DNA of 64,000 nt, taken from assembly GCF_002237755.1 (NCBI RefSeq), contig NZ_MWSJ01000013.1, positions 59,240 through 123,239 of the forward strand, given 5' to 3'. Below the pieces are notes generated by a model. It was not told the DNA's origin. It worked only from the letters and a program-made list of their open reading frames with translations, and searched no databases. This stretch comes from Lysinibacillus sp. KCTC 33748. GTDB lineage: Bacteria > Bacillota > Bacilli > Bacillales_A > Planococcaceae. Below are positions 20,294-29,516 of the stretch, piece after piece (position 1 is the first letter of the stretch; every line of letters starts with the position of its first letter). The translations under genes were made by a program, and so were the position numbers.

Positions 20294-21169
20294 CTACACT
20301 TTCTCACGGGCATTTTTACCAAAGATACCCGATGGTCTGAAGATTAAAATTAAAATTAAAATAACGAATGCCGCTGCATCGCGCCATAAAGAGAAACCAA
20401 GTGCACTTACTAATGATTCCACTACACCTAACAACATACCGCCAACCATAGCACCTGGAATAATCCCAATACCACCAAGTACCGCGGCGATAAAGGCTTT
20501 AACCCCTGGAATAACGCCCATTAATGGATCTATTTTCGTATAGTAAACACCAAAGATAACGCCTGCTGCTCCAGCTAGAGCAGAACCAATCGCGAATGTT
20601 GCTGAAATTGTATTATCTACGTTAATACCCATTAAACGTGCTGCATCTGCATCATGAGAAACCGCACGCATCGCTTTCCCGATTTTAGTTTTATGTACGA
20701 TGAATTGTAAAAGAATCATCAGTACAATTGCTACAGATAAAATTAATATTGATGTACTACTGATTTGAACACCAAAAACATCAAATGATTTATTTGTAAT
20801 GACTTCAGGATATGCAGCCGGTTGCGCACCTCTGAAGTAGATCGTTGTATATTCAATTAGTAGCGATACACCTATTGCCGTAATTAAAGCTGCAATACGT
20901 GTAGCATTTCGTAAACGCTTATAAGCAATACGTTCGATTAAAACACCAAAGATTGCACAGACCACCATCGCCAATAATAGCGCTGGGAAGAAGCCCAGCT
21001 CCCATTTAGCAATTGCGTAAAAGCCAATAAATGACCCAATCATGAAAACATCACCGTGGGCAAAGTTGATCAGCTTAATAATCCCGTATACCATCGTATA
21101 CCCTAGCGCTATTAATGCGTAGATACTACCTAGTGAAATACCGTTCACAAGCTGCTGTATCCATTCCAT
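20294..21169 (-). CDS. livH: Branched-chain amino acid ABC transporter permease LivH
   Basis: The protein (291 aa) is the other permease. The N-terminal GSIYALIALGYTMVYGIIKL segment, INFAHGD motif and the coupling segment KAMRAVSHDADAARLMGI are classic LivH. Together with LivM it forms the membrane channel. It is the first gene after a terminator-like hairpin that separates it from livJ, 262 bases away. Confidence 0.95.
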   Translation of the reverse strand: MEWIQQLVNGISLGSIYALIALGYTMVYGIIKLINFAHGDVFMIGSFIGFYAIAKWELGFFPALLLAMVVCAIFGVLIERIAYKRLRNATRIAALITAIGVSLLIEYTTIYFRGAQPAAYPEVITNKSFDVFGVQISSTSILILSVAIVLMILLQFIVHKTKIGKAMRAVSHDADAARLMGINVDNTISATFAIGSALAGAAGVIFGVYYTKIDPLMGVIPGVKAFIAAVLGGIGIIPGAMVGGMLLGVVESLVSALGFSLWRDAAAFVILILILIFRPSGIFGKNAREKV

Positions 21170-21386
21170 AAGCGTTCACTCCCCTTTATTTTTCTGAAAA
21201 ATACAAAAATAGAATTTACTACTACATGTTATTATTGAAAATAGAGTAAATTGTGTCGTCTTTAAAAATTTTTTTCTTGGTCTATCTAGCAATCTCGCTT
21301 TAGATATTTTGAACACGGTAATGAAACTATATCCGCATTCATCTCATCACCTTCAATGGCGAGAGCCTCACTGAATGAAGGTAACA

Positions 21387-21419
21387 TAAAAAGGAAGGCG
21401 TGTTTACCCGCCTCCCCTT
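21387..21419 (-). terminator. Internal terminator between livJ and livH
   Basis: On the minus strand GGGGAGGCG and CGCCTTCCTT form a stem followed by TTTTA. Its place within the operon suggests partial termination, giving more binding protein than permease. Confidence 0.7.
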
Positions 21420-21431
21420 GCCAAGAAAACA

Positions 21432-22649
21432 TTAAGGATTAACTTTAGAGTTGAACACTTGTTTACCGTCTTTAAATTCAAGAACTGTTGCTGTTTTAAT
21501 TGGGTTATGATTTTCGTCAACCGAGAAAGTACCTGTTACTAAAGAAAGATCTTTTGTGTCAGCTAAAGCAGTTTTAATAGCTTCCCCATCCGTAGAGCCA
21601 GCTCGCTTAATAGCATCCGCAATGTAGTAAATTGTGTCATAGCCAAGTGCATTGAATGCATCTGGTGCTTTATCACTGTTCGCTGCTTTAAACGCCTTTA
21701 CAAAATCTTGAATTTTTTGATCTGGATCTTCTGCAGAATAATGGTTTGTGATATACGTGTTATTCAGCGCTTTCGCACCAGCTAGTTCAACTAAAGTTGG
21801 TGAATCCCAACCGTCAGCCCCCATCAATGGAACATCGATGCCCATTTCACGTGCTTGTTTAACAATTAAACCAACCTCTTCATAGTATCCTGGGATAAAG
21901 ATAAAGTCTGGTTTAGCTGCTTTAATATTTGTTAATTGTGTACGGAAGTCAGTATCCTTAGCGACATATGCCTCTTCTTTTACAACTTTCCCACCATTTT
22001 TAGTGATTGTATCTTTAAATGATTTTGCTAAACCTTTTGCATAGTCAGATGCGTTGTCCGCAAAAATAGCTACATTTTTAGCTTTCAATTCACCTGAAGC
22101 GAAGTTCGCCGCTACAATCCCTTGGAATGGGTCAATGAAACAAGTACGGAATGCATATTCGTTAACGCTATCATCATCATTGACTGTAATGTTAGGAGCA
22201 GTACCTGAACCTGTAACAATCGGGATTTTATTGCTGTTCGCAATTTGAACAGTAGCAACTGTATTACCAGAAGTCGCTGGAGCTAGCATTGCTACTACTT
22301 TATCTTGTGTTGCTAGTTTAAGAGCTGCTGCAGTAGCCTCTGAGTTTTCAGATTTGTTATCTACTTTAACAAGCTCAATTTTTTTACCGTCGATTCCGCC
22401 TTTATCATTAATTTCTTTAACTGCTAGGTCTGCACCTACACCAATCGAAGAACCATAAGAAGCTACGTTCCCCGAAAGTTCTAAGTTTGCACCGATTTTA
22501 ATAGTATCACCGTCAGAACCACCACCTGATGATGACCCTCCTCCTGAACTTGAACTATCTCCGCCACCACAGCCAGCAAGAACTCCTGCAAGTAGTGAAG
22601 ATGCAACTAGAAGTGAGCCAAACTTTTTAAGCTTTTTGTTCTCTCTCAT
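21432..22649 (-). CDS. livJ: Branched-chain amino acid binding lipoprotein
   Basis: This is the substrate-binding protein of the importer (405 aa). A signal peptide ends in the lipobox LAGC (about residues 24-27), followed by a long glycine/serine linker (GGGDSSSSGGGSSSGGG). The mature part is a type I periplasmic-binding fold: KIGANLELSGNVASYG, ASSGNTVATVQIAN-like loop and YDTIYYIADAIKRAG. It heads the livJHMGF unit. Ligand specificity within the branched-chain group is not fixed by sequence. Confidence 0.93.
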   Translation of the reverse strand: MRENKKLKKFGSLLVASSLLAGVLAGCGGGDSSSSGGGSSSGGGSDGDTIKIGANLELSGNVASYGSSIGVGADLAVKEINDKGGIDGKKIELVKVDNKSENSEATAAALKLATQDKVVAMLAPATSGNTVATVQIANSNKIPIVTGSGTAPNITVNDDDSVNEYAFRTCFIDPFQGIVAANFASGELKAKNVAIFADNASDYAKGLAKSFKDTITKNGGKVVKEEAYVAKDTDFRTQLTNIKAAKPDFIFIPGYYEEVGLIVKQAREMGIDVPLMGADGWDSPTLVELAGAKALNNTYITNHYSAEDPDQKIQDFVKAFKAANSDKAPDAFNALGYDTIYYIADAIKRAGSTDGEAIKTALADTKDLSLVTGTFSVDENHNPIKTATVLEFKDGKQVFNSKVNP

Positions 22650-22666
22650 AATTTTATTCCCCCTAG

Positions 22667-22681
22667 AATTTTCTCAAATAT
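22667..22681 (-). promoter_or_regulatory. Possible CodY box upstream of livJ
   Basis: AATTTTCTCAAATAT matches the CodY consensus AATTTTCWGAAAATT at 12 of 15 positions and lies just before the livJ SD. CodY control of branched-chain amino acid uptake is usual in this group. The region 22682-23088 further upstream is AT-rich and holds no gene. Confidence 0.3.
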
Positions 22682-23088
22682 TAGATATTTCAGATAATTA
22701 TAAACAATTAATAGCATTTGCTCAATAACAAAAATAACCAAAATTATAATTTATAACTATCTATCTTTAAGTGAATCAAACTATTATTCATTTAGGACTT
22801 TTACATTGTAAAACATTCTTTATATTTAGTCTAGAGTGATTTTTCTGTATAATTAGTAATTTGTGAATTATCCATTAATTTATTGTGAATATTCATACAA
22901 ACCTATCATTTCCGATTATTTTTTTCGATAAAGTCTCGTAAAAAGAAATCAGAAATTGCATGATCTAGAATATCAGGTACTAAAATGGTTGTGTTTATAT
23001 GAAATTACTAATAACTATTTATTACCTAGGAAATAAATAGAAGTAGAGGGGTAATCATCGGTCTTTTGCTTTTAGTCGCTAAAACTTC

Positions 23089-23125
23089 ATCAATTATGCC
23101 TTGGCATTATTGTGCCCGGAATCGG
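23089..23125 (-). repeat. Dispersed 44-bp repeat with palindromic end, copy C
   Basis: On the minus strand: CCGATTCCGGGCAC, then AATAATGCCAAGGCATAATTGAT. The end forms a 9-bp hairpin with a 2-base loop. See the copies at 15412, 34062, 39326 and 57591. Confidence 0.75.
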
Positions 23126-23134
23126 AAAAAAATT

Positions 23135-23178
23135 AAAAAAGCTTAAAGCTGGACTATTGCTCAGCTCTAAGCTTTTTT
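23135..23178 (-). terminator. Intrinsic terminator of the methyltransferase gene
   Basis: AAAAAGCTTAAAGCTG and CAGCTCTAAGCTTTTT form a long stem around GACTATTGCT; the arm near 23170 includes the last codons of the gene. Confidence 0.85.
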
Positions 23179-23769
23179 CAATGCAAACACACAGAGGCGC
23201 TCGTTAATATTTGTTTCATTTTCAAGATGGACCTCATGGATTAATTCAAAAGGTGTACCATGATGTAAAAACTGCAAATAATCATATGGTGGGTAGTATA
23301 AAATAATATGAATTTCGCGCATATGCAATTCATAAGACTTCCAAATATTATGAATAACTGTACGGAAAATATTGATTGAAAACGGATTAAAGAAAAAGAA
23401 AACTGTGTCGCATGGTTGTATAGCATAGTCTTCCGCTATTGAATGAATAAAGGAAATCGGAGCTTGAGCACTCTTCTTTTGAAGATAGTTCTTTTTATTA
23501 TTCTCTGCCTCTGTATAAAAACCTGCATCCATTTCTACCCCAATTGTAGGAATATGAAATTTGTGATGTACATAAATAGGGACTCTCCCTTTTCCACATC
23601 CCATATCAATAAATACTGGATGATCAGGCATTTCATACTCCGAAAATAATTGTTCTAAGCCAGCATACGGCGTTGGCTCATAGCGATGGTAGTGAGCTAG
23701 CTTCGGGAAGCCGTATTGTTCACCTATTGTGTTAATATGTAAACATTTATCAAATTGATGTTCATTCAT
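23167..23769 (-). CDS. SAM-dependent methyltransferase-like protein
   Basis: The product (200 aa) shows motif I FIDMGCGKGRVPIY near residues 54-67 and motif II TIGVEMDAGFY. The acidic helix and DTVFFFFNPFS strand resemble class I methyltransferases of the DOT1-like/predicted RNA methylase type. The substrate is unknown. ATG at 23769 follows AGGAG at 7 bases; the longer frame adds a spurious hydrophobic segment. Confidence 0.8.
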   Translation of the reverse strand: MNEHQFDKCLHINTIGEQYGFPKLAHYHRYEPTPYAGLEQLFSEYEMPDHPVFIDMGCGKGRVPIYVHHKFHIPTIGVEMDAGFYTEAENNKKNYLQKKSAQAPISFIHSIAEDYAIQPCDTVFFFFNPFSINIFRTVIHNIWKSYELHMREIHIILYYPPYDYLQFLHHGTPFELIHEVHLENETNINERLCVFALKKA

Positions 23770-23817
23770 AATAAAACTCCTAAAAAAAAGAATGATTAAT
23801 TGTAGCACGATAAAAAG

Positions 23818-23852
23818 CAAAAACCATACCCAAAAGTTTCGGATATGGTTAT
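23818..23852 (-). terminator. Intrinsic terminator of the cotH-like gene
   Basis: AACCATACC and GGATATGGTT form a stem with T tracts on both strands. It lies 4 bases past the stop of the CotH-like gene. Confidence 0.8.
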
Positions 23853-23855
23853 TTT

Positions 23856-25649
23856 TTAACGACCTCTTCGCTTAAATTTTAAAACAAAGAAAAGCGCTAC
23901 TATTAATAAGGCAAAACAAACAATCATTGTAAGAATTGTATTTTTATCAATAACAGTTTCTTGCTTTAATTGCTCATCGCCTTGGTTAGGCCACATGGGT
24001 CCTCCATTTTGGTCAGGTCGTTGCACAGGTTCTCCCTGATTATCGCCATTTTGATTAAATGGAGGGGCTTGTAAAGGATCAAAATCTTCTGGCATTTGAT
24101 CCGGATCGAAGTTCTCTGGTCTTTGTGTCGGGATGTCCATGTCACCATTTTCGTTTAAATTAGGCATTCCCATATTTTCTTGTGATGCTGTAGTTGCTTC
24201 CACAACAAGTTCCCCTGACAGCTGTTTTAAAATAGAGTCAGAGCGTTGTTTTGCAAATTCAGAGAGACTATTTTCTCCTTCTACTGCTTCTATAAACTGT
24301 TCTGTTGTAGAGAATTTTGTAGGATCTGCTTCCACATAAGTTGTTAATAGCAATGCTAATTGTTTCGTAATGTTCTTTACGTTATCTTCTGTTAAGTAAT
24401 TAGTCGCTAGCTCTTCTAAATAAGCTTCGTATTTAGCACGATACTCTTCCTTTGAGAGTAAGACGTTTAATAGCGGCCGCTCCTCTAATGTTGTGCCAGA
24501 TATAGGTGTAGTCACACTAAAGTTAATAGCACTATCTGCCATCAAATTGCTAGACATTTCAAACCCCATATTGAGTCCACCCTGATTCTGGTCACCATTT
24601 GGCTGTCTTCCTTGCTGTTGTTGCTTAACATTATTTGATCTATCTGATTTCTCATTCGTCTGTGTATTATCTAGCGTTTTTATATCAGCATTGGGCCGGA
24701 TTTTATTATTGTCACCCATTCGACCGCCTCCAACACCAAAGCCACCAAAGGACATATTATAATCCCAAGGGATAATCGAAAACACACCATCGTTCTCATA
24801 CAAATAGTAGTTGTGTTTCATATTTCCTTGGTAACTATCCAGATTTACAAGTGCTGTATTCACAGCAAAATAACGTAGCATTTCATCGACATCAATATAT
24901 TTTTCTATATTATCGCCATTATTAATCGCTTCAATCATCTCAATAAATTTGGATTGATCAATATTGCCTTCGTTCGTTTTTAAGCCTATTCCCGTATAAT
25001 CAGCTATATTATCACTAATATATTTTAAATCACTACCTGTTCCATCTGGCTTAAATAAAAATCCATCATTAGAACCGTAATTATTAGCTAGGAAGGTTTC
25101 ATCTACAGCTTCTACCCCTAAAAATAGCCCACGCTCTTCCCCATTTACAGTTACGTTCATATATGAATGGGCTGGTGTTGGTAGCCCCATCTGTTCCATG
25201 AGCTCATAAGAAATATATTCTCGCATTAATGTTGAGTCACTGTAATTATTGTTTAAATTAATCTTTTTTAAGCCATATAAGCTTTGTGTATCATCGTAAT
25301 AATCGAAATCAATTTTTAAACTATAGCGATCTGAGTCGCTCGCAACTACTGAACGCAATGATAAGTTTCCTTTTGTGCGAATTGCTACATTTTCTATTTT
25401 CTTACCATTTACCGTAATATTCGCCTTCTTTAGCTCCTCTGCTGCCGCATTTTCTAGCATGTCCGCCCAATCTTCTTCGGCTATTTCAATATCTACCGTC
25501 GTTACCTTATTCTTATTAAACACAATGGTCTCATAGGAAAACTCGGTATTTTTCGTTTCAATGCCTACGTTTGGAAGCACAGCATACATCATGACAAAGA
25601 GAAGTAGAAGAATCGCCATACAAAAATAGACAACCCTTGTTTTAATCAT
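23856..25649 (-). CDS. CotH kinase family protein, membrane-anchored at both ends
   Basis: The product (597 aa) has an N-terminal membrane helix (about 7-27), a CotH-type domain (about 50-430) and, after a Gln/Asn/Pro-rich linker, a C-terminal membrane helix (about 570-590) with a basic tail. CotH proteins are atypical kinases; in B. subtilis CotH phosphorylates spore coat proteins. Kinase-type signatures are NLDSYQGNMKHNYYLYE and IPWDYNMSFGG, whose aspartates are likely catalytic or metal-binding. The double anchor puts the domain outside the membrane, unlike spore CotH. It is followed upstream by a DUF4956 gene and a VTC polymerase gene on the same strand. Confidence 0.88.
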   Translation of the reverse strand: MIKTRVVYFCMAILLLLFVMMYAVLPNVGIETKNTEFSYETIVFNKNKVTTVDIEIAEEDWADMLENAAAEELKKANITVNGKKIENVAIRTKGNLSLRSVVASDSDRYSLKIDFDYYDDTQSLYGLKKINLNNNYSDSTLMREYISYELMEQMGLPTPAHSYMNVTVNGEERGLFLGVEAVDETFLANNYGSNDGFLFKPDGTGSDLKYISDNIADYTGIGLKTNEGNIDQSKFIEMIEAINNGDNIEKYIDVDEMLRYFAVNTALVNLDSYQGNMKHNYYLYENDGVFSIIPWDYNMSFGGFGVGGGRMGDNNKIRPNADIKTLDNTQTNEKSDRSNNVKQQQQGRQPNGDQNQGGLNMGFEMSSNLMADSAINFSVTTPISGTTLEERPLLNVLLSKEEYRAKYEAYLEELATNYLTEDNVKNITKQLALLLTTYVEADPTKFSTTEQFIEAVEGENSLSEFAKQRSDSILKQLSGELVVEATTASQENMGMPNLNENGDMDIPTQRPENFDPDQMPEDFDPLQAPPFNQNGDNQGEPVQRPDQNGGPMWPNQGDEQLKQETVIDKNTILTMIVCFALLIVALFFVLKFKRRGR

Positions 25650-25681
25650 TTATTGCACCTCTCTTCACTCTAGAGTGGTTA

Positions 25682-26365
25682 CTAAGCAGTGAAATTACCA
25701 TCATAACTAAGCATTACTGCAGATTTTACTCCAGGTACTTTTGTAAGATTGTCCATCAATTTTGCATCATTTTGTTTAACACGAATTTCATAGGTTGTTT
25801 CAATCTCCTCATCCGACATAATGGATTTTGATTTTAAAGCGAATTTTTTAGATTGTGCCGCAATAATGCGCTCCACTTCTTCACAAGCAAAGTCTTCTTC
25901 AAATTTCACAATTAATAAATACGGATTTTCCACAGTAATTTTGTTTACAAACACTAGTAGTACAAGACCGATTAAAACTGCGCCAATAATAACAAGCGGA
26001 ATAAATCCTGCTCCACAAAGAATCCCAGAAACTATTGCCCAGAAAATATAGACTAAATCCATCGGGTCTTTAATAGGTGTACGGAAACGCACGATCGATA
26101 GCGCACCAACCATACCTAGTGATAACAGGACGTTTGAACTTATCCCCATAATTACTAGAGCTGTTGCCATTGTCATAATGAGCAACGAAATATTGAAGGA
26201 ATGAGAGTAAATTACTCCATTAAAGGTTTTCTTGTAAACTGCATAAATAAAAAGCCCGACAAAAAAAGCTACAACTAATCCAATCATTGAATCTATTAAT
26301 GAAAATGATGTTGTTTTCTCTAAAAAGTTAGATTTAAAAATATCATTAAATTTTATTGTATCCAT
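25682..26365 (-). CDS. DUF4956 domain membrane protein
   Basis: The product (227 aa) has four hydrophobic helices in the first 140 residues and a soluble C-terminal domain. SLGMVGALSIVRFRTPIKDPMDLVYIFWAI, spread over residues about 87-116, is the DUF4956 hallmark. The family occurs next to CotH and VTC-type proteins in other bacteria. A transport or membrane-scaffold role for polyphosphate synthesis is possible but unproven. It is 17 bases after the VTC gene. Confidence 0.85.
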   Translation of the reverse strand: MDTIKFNDIFKSNFLEKTTSFSLIDSMIGLVVAFFVGLFIYAVYKKTFNGVIYSHSFNISLLIMTMATALVIMGISSNVLLSLGMVGALSIVRFRTPIKDPMDLVYIFWAIVSGILCGAGFIPLVIIGAVLIGLVLLVFVNKITVENPYLLIVKFEEDFACEEVERIIAAQSKKFALKSKSIMSDEEIETTYEIRVKQNDAKLMDNLTKVPGVKSAVMLSYDGNFTA

Positions 26366-26382
26366 TGTTCAATTCTCCTTTA

Positions 26383-27093
26383 TTAGCCGTACATACGACT
26401 AAGCTGATATTTTGAATATGCCTCAGCACGTGTATCTACTGATTGAAGTAAGTATTTAATAAGATCCGGCAAGTACTCATCATATTTCACTTCTAAAATA
26501 ACTAAGTTTGGCTCAAGTACATCCACCATCGGCAGTTTTGGATGAAACATATCTGTATTGCGGAGACTTGACTGTACCTTACTATCGAAAGTGACACGCA
26601 CATTTCCAAAGGGATAGATGTAAGCCTCACGCTCGTAATCGACAACTGTCATCGGTTTCAATTGGTGATACTTCATTTCCTGATATAAATCTTGAATTAA
26701 CGCTCGTTTGTCTTCCTCCATCCAAGCGATATCCCCAACGCGCATTTTTTCAAATTCCTTTTGAGATATGGCACATTTCGTTTTATACGTTACATTATTA
26801 CGTTTACTTTTCCGCTCCAAATTTATAATCGCTGTGGACTTACCATACATTCGTACTCGATATTTATCTCGATTGATAAAACCCTCTTTTTTCTCATTTA
26901 GAACCTTGTTTGCAAAATTATCAAAGTATGTGCTGCGAATTAAATACTTACCATTCATCCCAGCATGCTTGTCTAACTGCATCACATGCCGAAGTTTAGT
27001 TTTTAATAATGCATAGTCCGGATAGGAGATTGCCTGTTTAATCTCCTTTCGACCGTTAGGATTAAACGAAGTAAGAGTAGGCATATAGTTCAC
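26383..27093 (-). CDS. VTC-domain polyphosphate polymerase
   Basis: The product (236 aa) matches the VTC domain that polymerises ATP gamma-phosphates into polyphosphate in yeast. The tunnel residues expected for this fold are present: KYLIRSTYFDN, YRVRMYGKS, NLERKSKRNN, VDYEREAYIY, VRVTFDSKV and ILEVKYDEYLPDLI. The residues therefore include the basic K/R pairs and the final metal-binding glutamate. No membrane segment is seen, so it is cytoplasmic or bound to the DUF4956 partner. It lies 3 bases after the PrsA-like gene. Confidence 0.88.
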   Translation of the reverse strand: MNYMPTLTSFNPNGRKEIKQAISYPDYALLKTKLRHVMQLDKHAGMNGKYLIRSTYFDNFANKVLNEKKEGFINRDKYRVRMYGKSTAIINLERKSKRNNVTYKTKCAISQKEFEKMRVGDIAWMEEDKRALIQDLYQEMKYHQLKPMTVVDYEREAYIYPFGNVRVTFDSKVQSSLRNTDMFHPKLPMVDVLEPNLVILEVKYDEYLPDLIKYLLQSVDTRAEAYSKYQLSRMYG

Positions 27094-27096
27094 TCC

Positions 27097-27960
27097 TTAC
27101 ATTTTTTCAATTTTGTATTGCTCTTGCTTTTCAGCTAACCAAGACGCATACTCTTCATTTATGCGCTCCTCAAGTACCGTTGCATAAACTTCATCTTTTA
27201 TATCCTCGAATACTGCCTCTTCTGCCGGTACTTTATCGGTTACTTTAATAATGTGATAGCCTTCTGATGTTTGTACGATGTCGCTGATGCTACCCTTTTC
27301 AAGGCCAAATGCTACTTCCTCAAACTGCTCCTCCATTTGTCCTCGGCTAATATAGCCTATTTCCCCGCCAGCCTCATTCGTTGTTGTATCAATTGAATAT
27401 GTTTTTGCTAAATCTGCAAAATCCTCACCTGCTTTTATTTTTGCTAGCACGTCTTTTGCTGTTGTTTCATCCTCCAATAAAATTTGACTGGCTACGACCT
27501 CTTCTTTTTGTCCATAGCTATCTTTATTGTCTTCAAAATATTGAGCTACTTCCTCATCTGATATGTCAACGGTTGTAGCAATAACATTTTTCGTAAGTTG
27601 ATACATGTGAATATTATCCTTCACACTTTGCTCTGTCAGCCCATTTTCCTCTAGTGCTGCTTGTAAAGATTCCTCTCCGCCATACGACTCCGCTAACTCC
27701 TCATACTCTCCTTGAATAATGTCCTCAGATACAGAAACGCCCTCTTTCTTCGCCTCTAACTCAACTATTTTATTGGTAATGAGTGTATCTAGTACTTCTG
27801 TACCGTATTGTTCACGCAATGCGTCATCTAATTCAGTTTGTAAAATCTTTTCACCGTCAACCTTCGCCACATAATCGTTACTCTCACCACATCCAGCTAG
27901 TAGCATTAATAACGTAGCAGGTAAGGCGATTATTCGGAAAAACCTTTTGTTTGCGGCCAT
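27097..27960 (-). CDS. Parvulin-type peptidyl-prolyl isomerase lipoprotein (PrsA-like)
   Basis: The product (287 aa) has a signal peptide with lipobox LAGC (about residues 21-24), SurA-N-like helices and a parvulin domain (about 145-240) with EVVASQILLEDE, DFADLAKTYSID, GGEIGYISRGQM and EGYHIIKV. Such proteins fold exported proteins outside the membrane. It starts the polyphosphate/CotH gene series and may fold the exported CotH domain; general PrsA work is also possible. Confidence 0.9.
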   Translation of the reverse strand: MAANKRFFRIIALPATLLMLLAGCGESNDYVAKVDGEKILQTELDDALREQYGTEVLDTLITNKIVELEAKKEGVSVSEDIIQGEYEELAESYGGEESLQAALEENGLTEQSVKDNIHMYQLTKNVIATTVDISDEEVAQYFEDNKDSYGQKEEVVASQILLEDETTAKDVLAKIKAGEDFADLAKTYSIDTTTNEAGGEIGYISRGQMEEQFEEVAFGLEKGSISDIVQTSEGYHIIKVTDKVPAEEAVFEDIKDEVYATVLEERINEEYASWLAEKQEQYKIEKM

Positions 27961-28070
27961 CCTTGATCCCGTCCTTTCTTTTGGTTTTCTCGTTTACAAT
28001 GCCTACTATAAAGGTCTAATGTGTCAGTCAGATGTCGGCTTTAACATGCCCTTCAAAGTTTCTTACAAAG

Positions 28071-28109
28071 AAAAAGCTACCACGCCTTTTAGAGCGTAGT
28101 AGCCTTTTT
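28071..28109 (-). terminator. Intrinsic terminator of the two-component operon
   Basis: On the minus strand AAAAAGGCTACTACGC pairs with GCGTGGTAGCTTTTT around TCTAAAAG, overlapping the kinase stop codon. It separates the kinase pair from the prsA-like gene, so the pair may be a separate transcript. Confidence 0.8.
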
Positions 28110-29516
28110 CAATGTTATTTCAAAGCATGTTCCAGATGAATTACTGCCAATTAAGCGTAAATCACCACCTATAGATTGCGCCATCATTTTACTAAGCGAT
28201 AATCCTAAACCTAATCCACGGACCGCATATTTTTTATTTTCGCCTCTATAAAAACGCTCAAAGATAAATGCTTGATCTTCTTGAGGAATACCGTATCCAG
28301 TGTCCCTTACAGTAATTAATACAGCATCCTCTTTTTCCATAAGCGCTACGGTAACGATCCCTTCCTGCATAGCCTGCTTTGCATTCGTCAATAAATTCGT
28401 AATTATTTGCTGTATTCTTACTACATCAGCCTGTACATCAACGGATTCTGCAAGGTAATCCAGTTGTATTTTTACATTTTCGTCATCTTGCATTACTTCC
28501 CACTGTGCTACGGCATCACGTAATAATTGATTAACACTTACTGTTTCAAGCTTCACGGGAATTGCATCTACCGCAAAATGATTAAAAGCTAGTAAATCGC
28601 CAACCATTGTTTTCATTTTCATCGTTTCTACTAGTGCCATTTGAATAAATTCACTAGCGTCTTGGCCTGTAACGACACCATCTTTCACTGCCTGCAATAA
28701 CCCACTAATTGATGTGACTGGTGTTTTTAGCTCATGGGTGACCCCTGCTAATAACTCTGTTCGAGTCTTTTCTAATTGCTCTAGCTTATTCGCCATTTCC
28801 TTAAAAGACGTAACGAGCTCATAAATTTCTTCTTCCTTATTATTTTGAGGCAAATCAAATGTATAGTTTCCTTCTTGAACTTGCTTTGCAGCTTCGGCAA
28901 CTTGTTTTATTGGATGCGCTAAACGTTTTGATAAAAAATAAATAGCCCCCCAACCTAATACGGCAAGTGCTCCAATTAGTAGTGCCAGTTGTCCATATGC
29001 TTGATTAACCTTCGTTAAATTGTCTTTCTTCTCTAAAACAAGCACCCAGCCAACTACTTTATTGTCCTTTTCAAGTTTTCGTTTTACGACATATTGGACC
29101 AACTCTTGTCCATCATTCGCTGCAGTTATTTTCTTTGTCCCCTCTTCACTATCTAGCAAGCTGGCAACGTTTTTGGCATTCCCCGGTGGCACCGGTCGAT
29201 TGCTATTTACTATATTCCCTTCCTTATCTACGACATACAAAATGGGGTCAATTTCTCTCATAGTAAACCGTTCACGATTGCCAATAAAACCTGGAATACC
29301 GCCCATATGTCCATTGTTTTGACTTGAAAGATCAGTTAGGCGATATACAGTCTCGTCTGCTAAAAATTCCATCAACTCTAGTCGATTTTGAAACGCTGTA
29401 TGACGAATCCACGCCGCAGAAATCAAAGAGATAATTGCTAAACCTACAAATAGCGTTAATAAATAGCGACTTGTCCAGTAGTTGAGTAAAGATATTCGCT
29501 TATTTTTTTTGAACAC
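28089..29516 (-). CDS. Sensor histidine kinase
   Basis: The product (475 aa) has an N-terminal membrane helix (about 18-38), an extracytoplasmic sensor region with a PAS-like stretch (DPILYVVDKEGNIVNSNR), a second helix (about 175-195), HAMP (about 196-248), a HisKA domain with the phospho-accepting H in THELKTPVTS, and a HATPase domain (N box NLLTNAKQAM, DTGYGIP, GLGLGLSL). It overlaps the response-regulator gene by 17 bases and starts at GTG. The signal is unknown. Confidence 0.92.
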   Translation of the reverse strand: MFKKNKRISLLNYWTSRYLLTLFVGLAIISLISAAWIRHTAFQNRLELMEFLADETVYRLTDLSSQNNGHMGGIPGFIGNRERFTMREIDPILYVVDKEGNIVNSNRPVPPGNAKNVASLLDSEEGTKKITAANDGQELVQYVVKRKLEKDNKVVGWVLVLEKKDNLTKVNQAYGQLALLIGALAVLGWGAIYFLSKRLAHPIKQVAEAAKQVQEGNYTFDLPQNNKEEEIYELVTSFKEMANKLEQLEKTRTELLAGVTHELKTPVTSISGLLQAVKDGVVTGQDASEFIQMALVETMKMKTMVGDLLAFNHFAVDAIPVKLETVSVNQLLRDAVAQWEVMQDDENVKIQLDYLAESVDVQADVVRIQQIITNLLTNAKQAMQEGIVTVALMEKEDAVLITVRDTGYGIPQEDQAFIFERFYRGENKKYAVRGLGLGLSLSKMMAQSIGGDLRLIGSNSSGTCFEITLKKATTL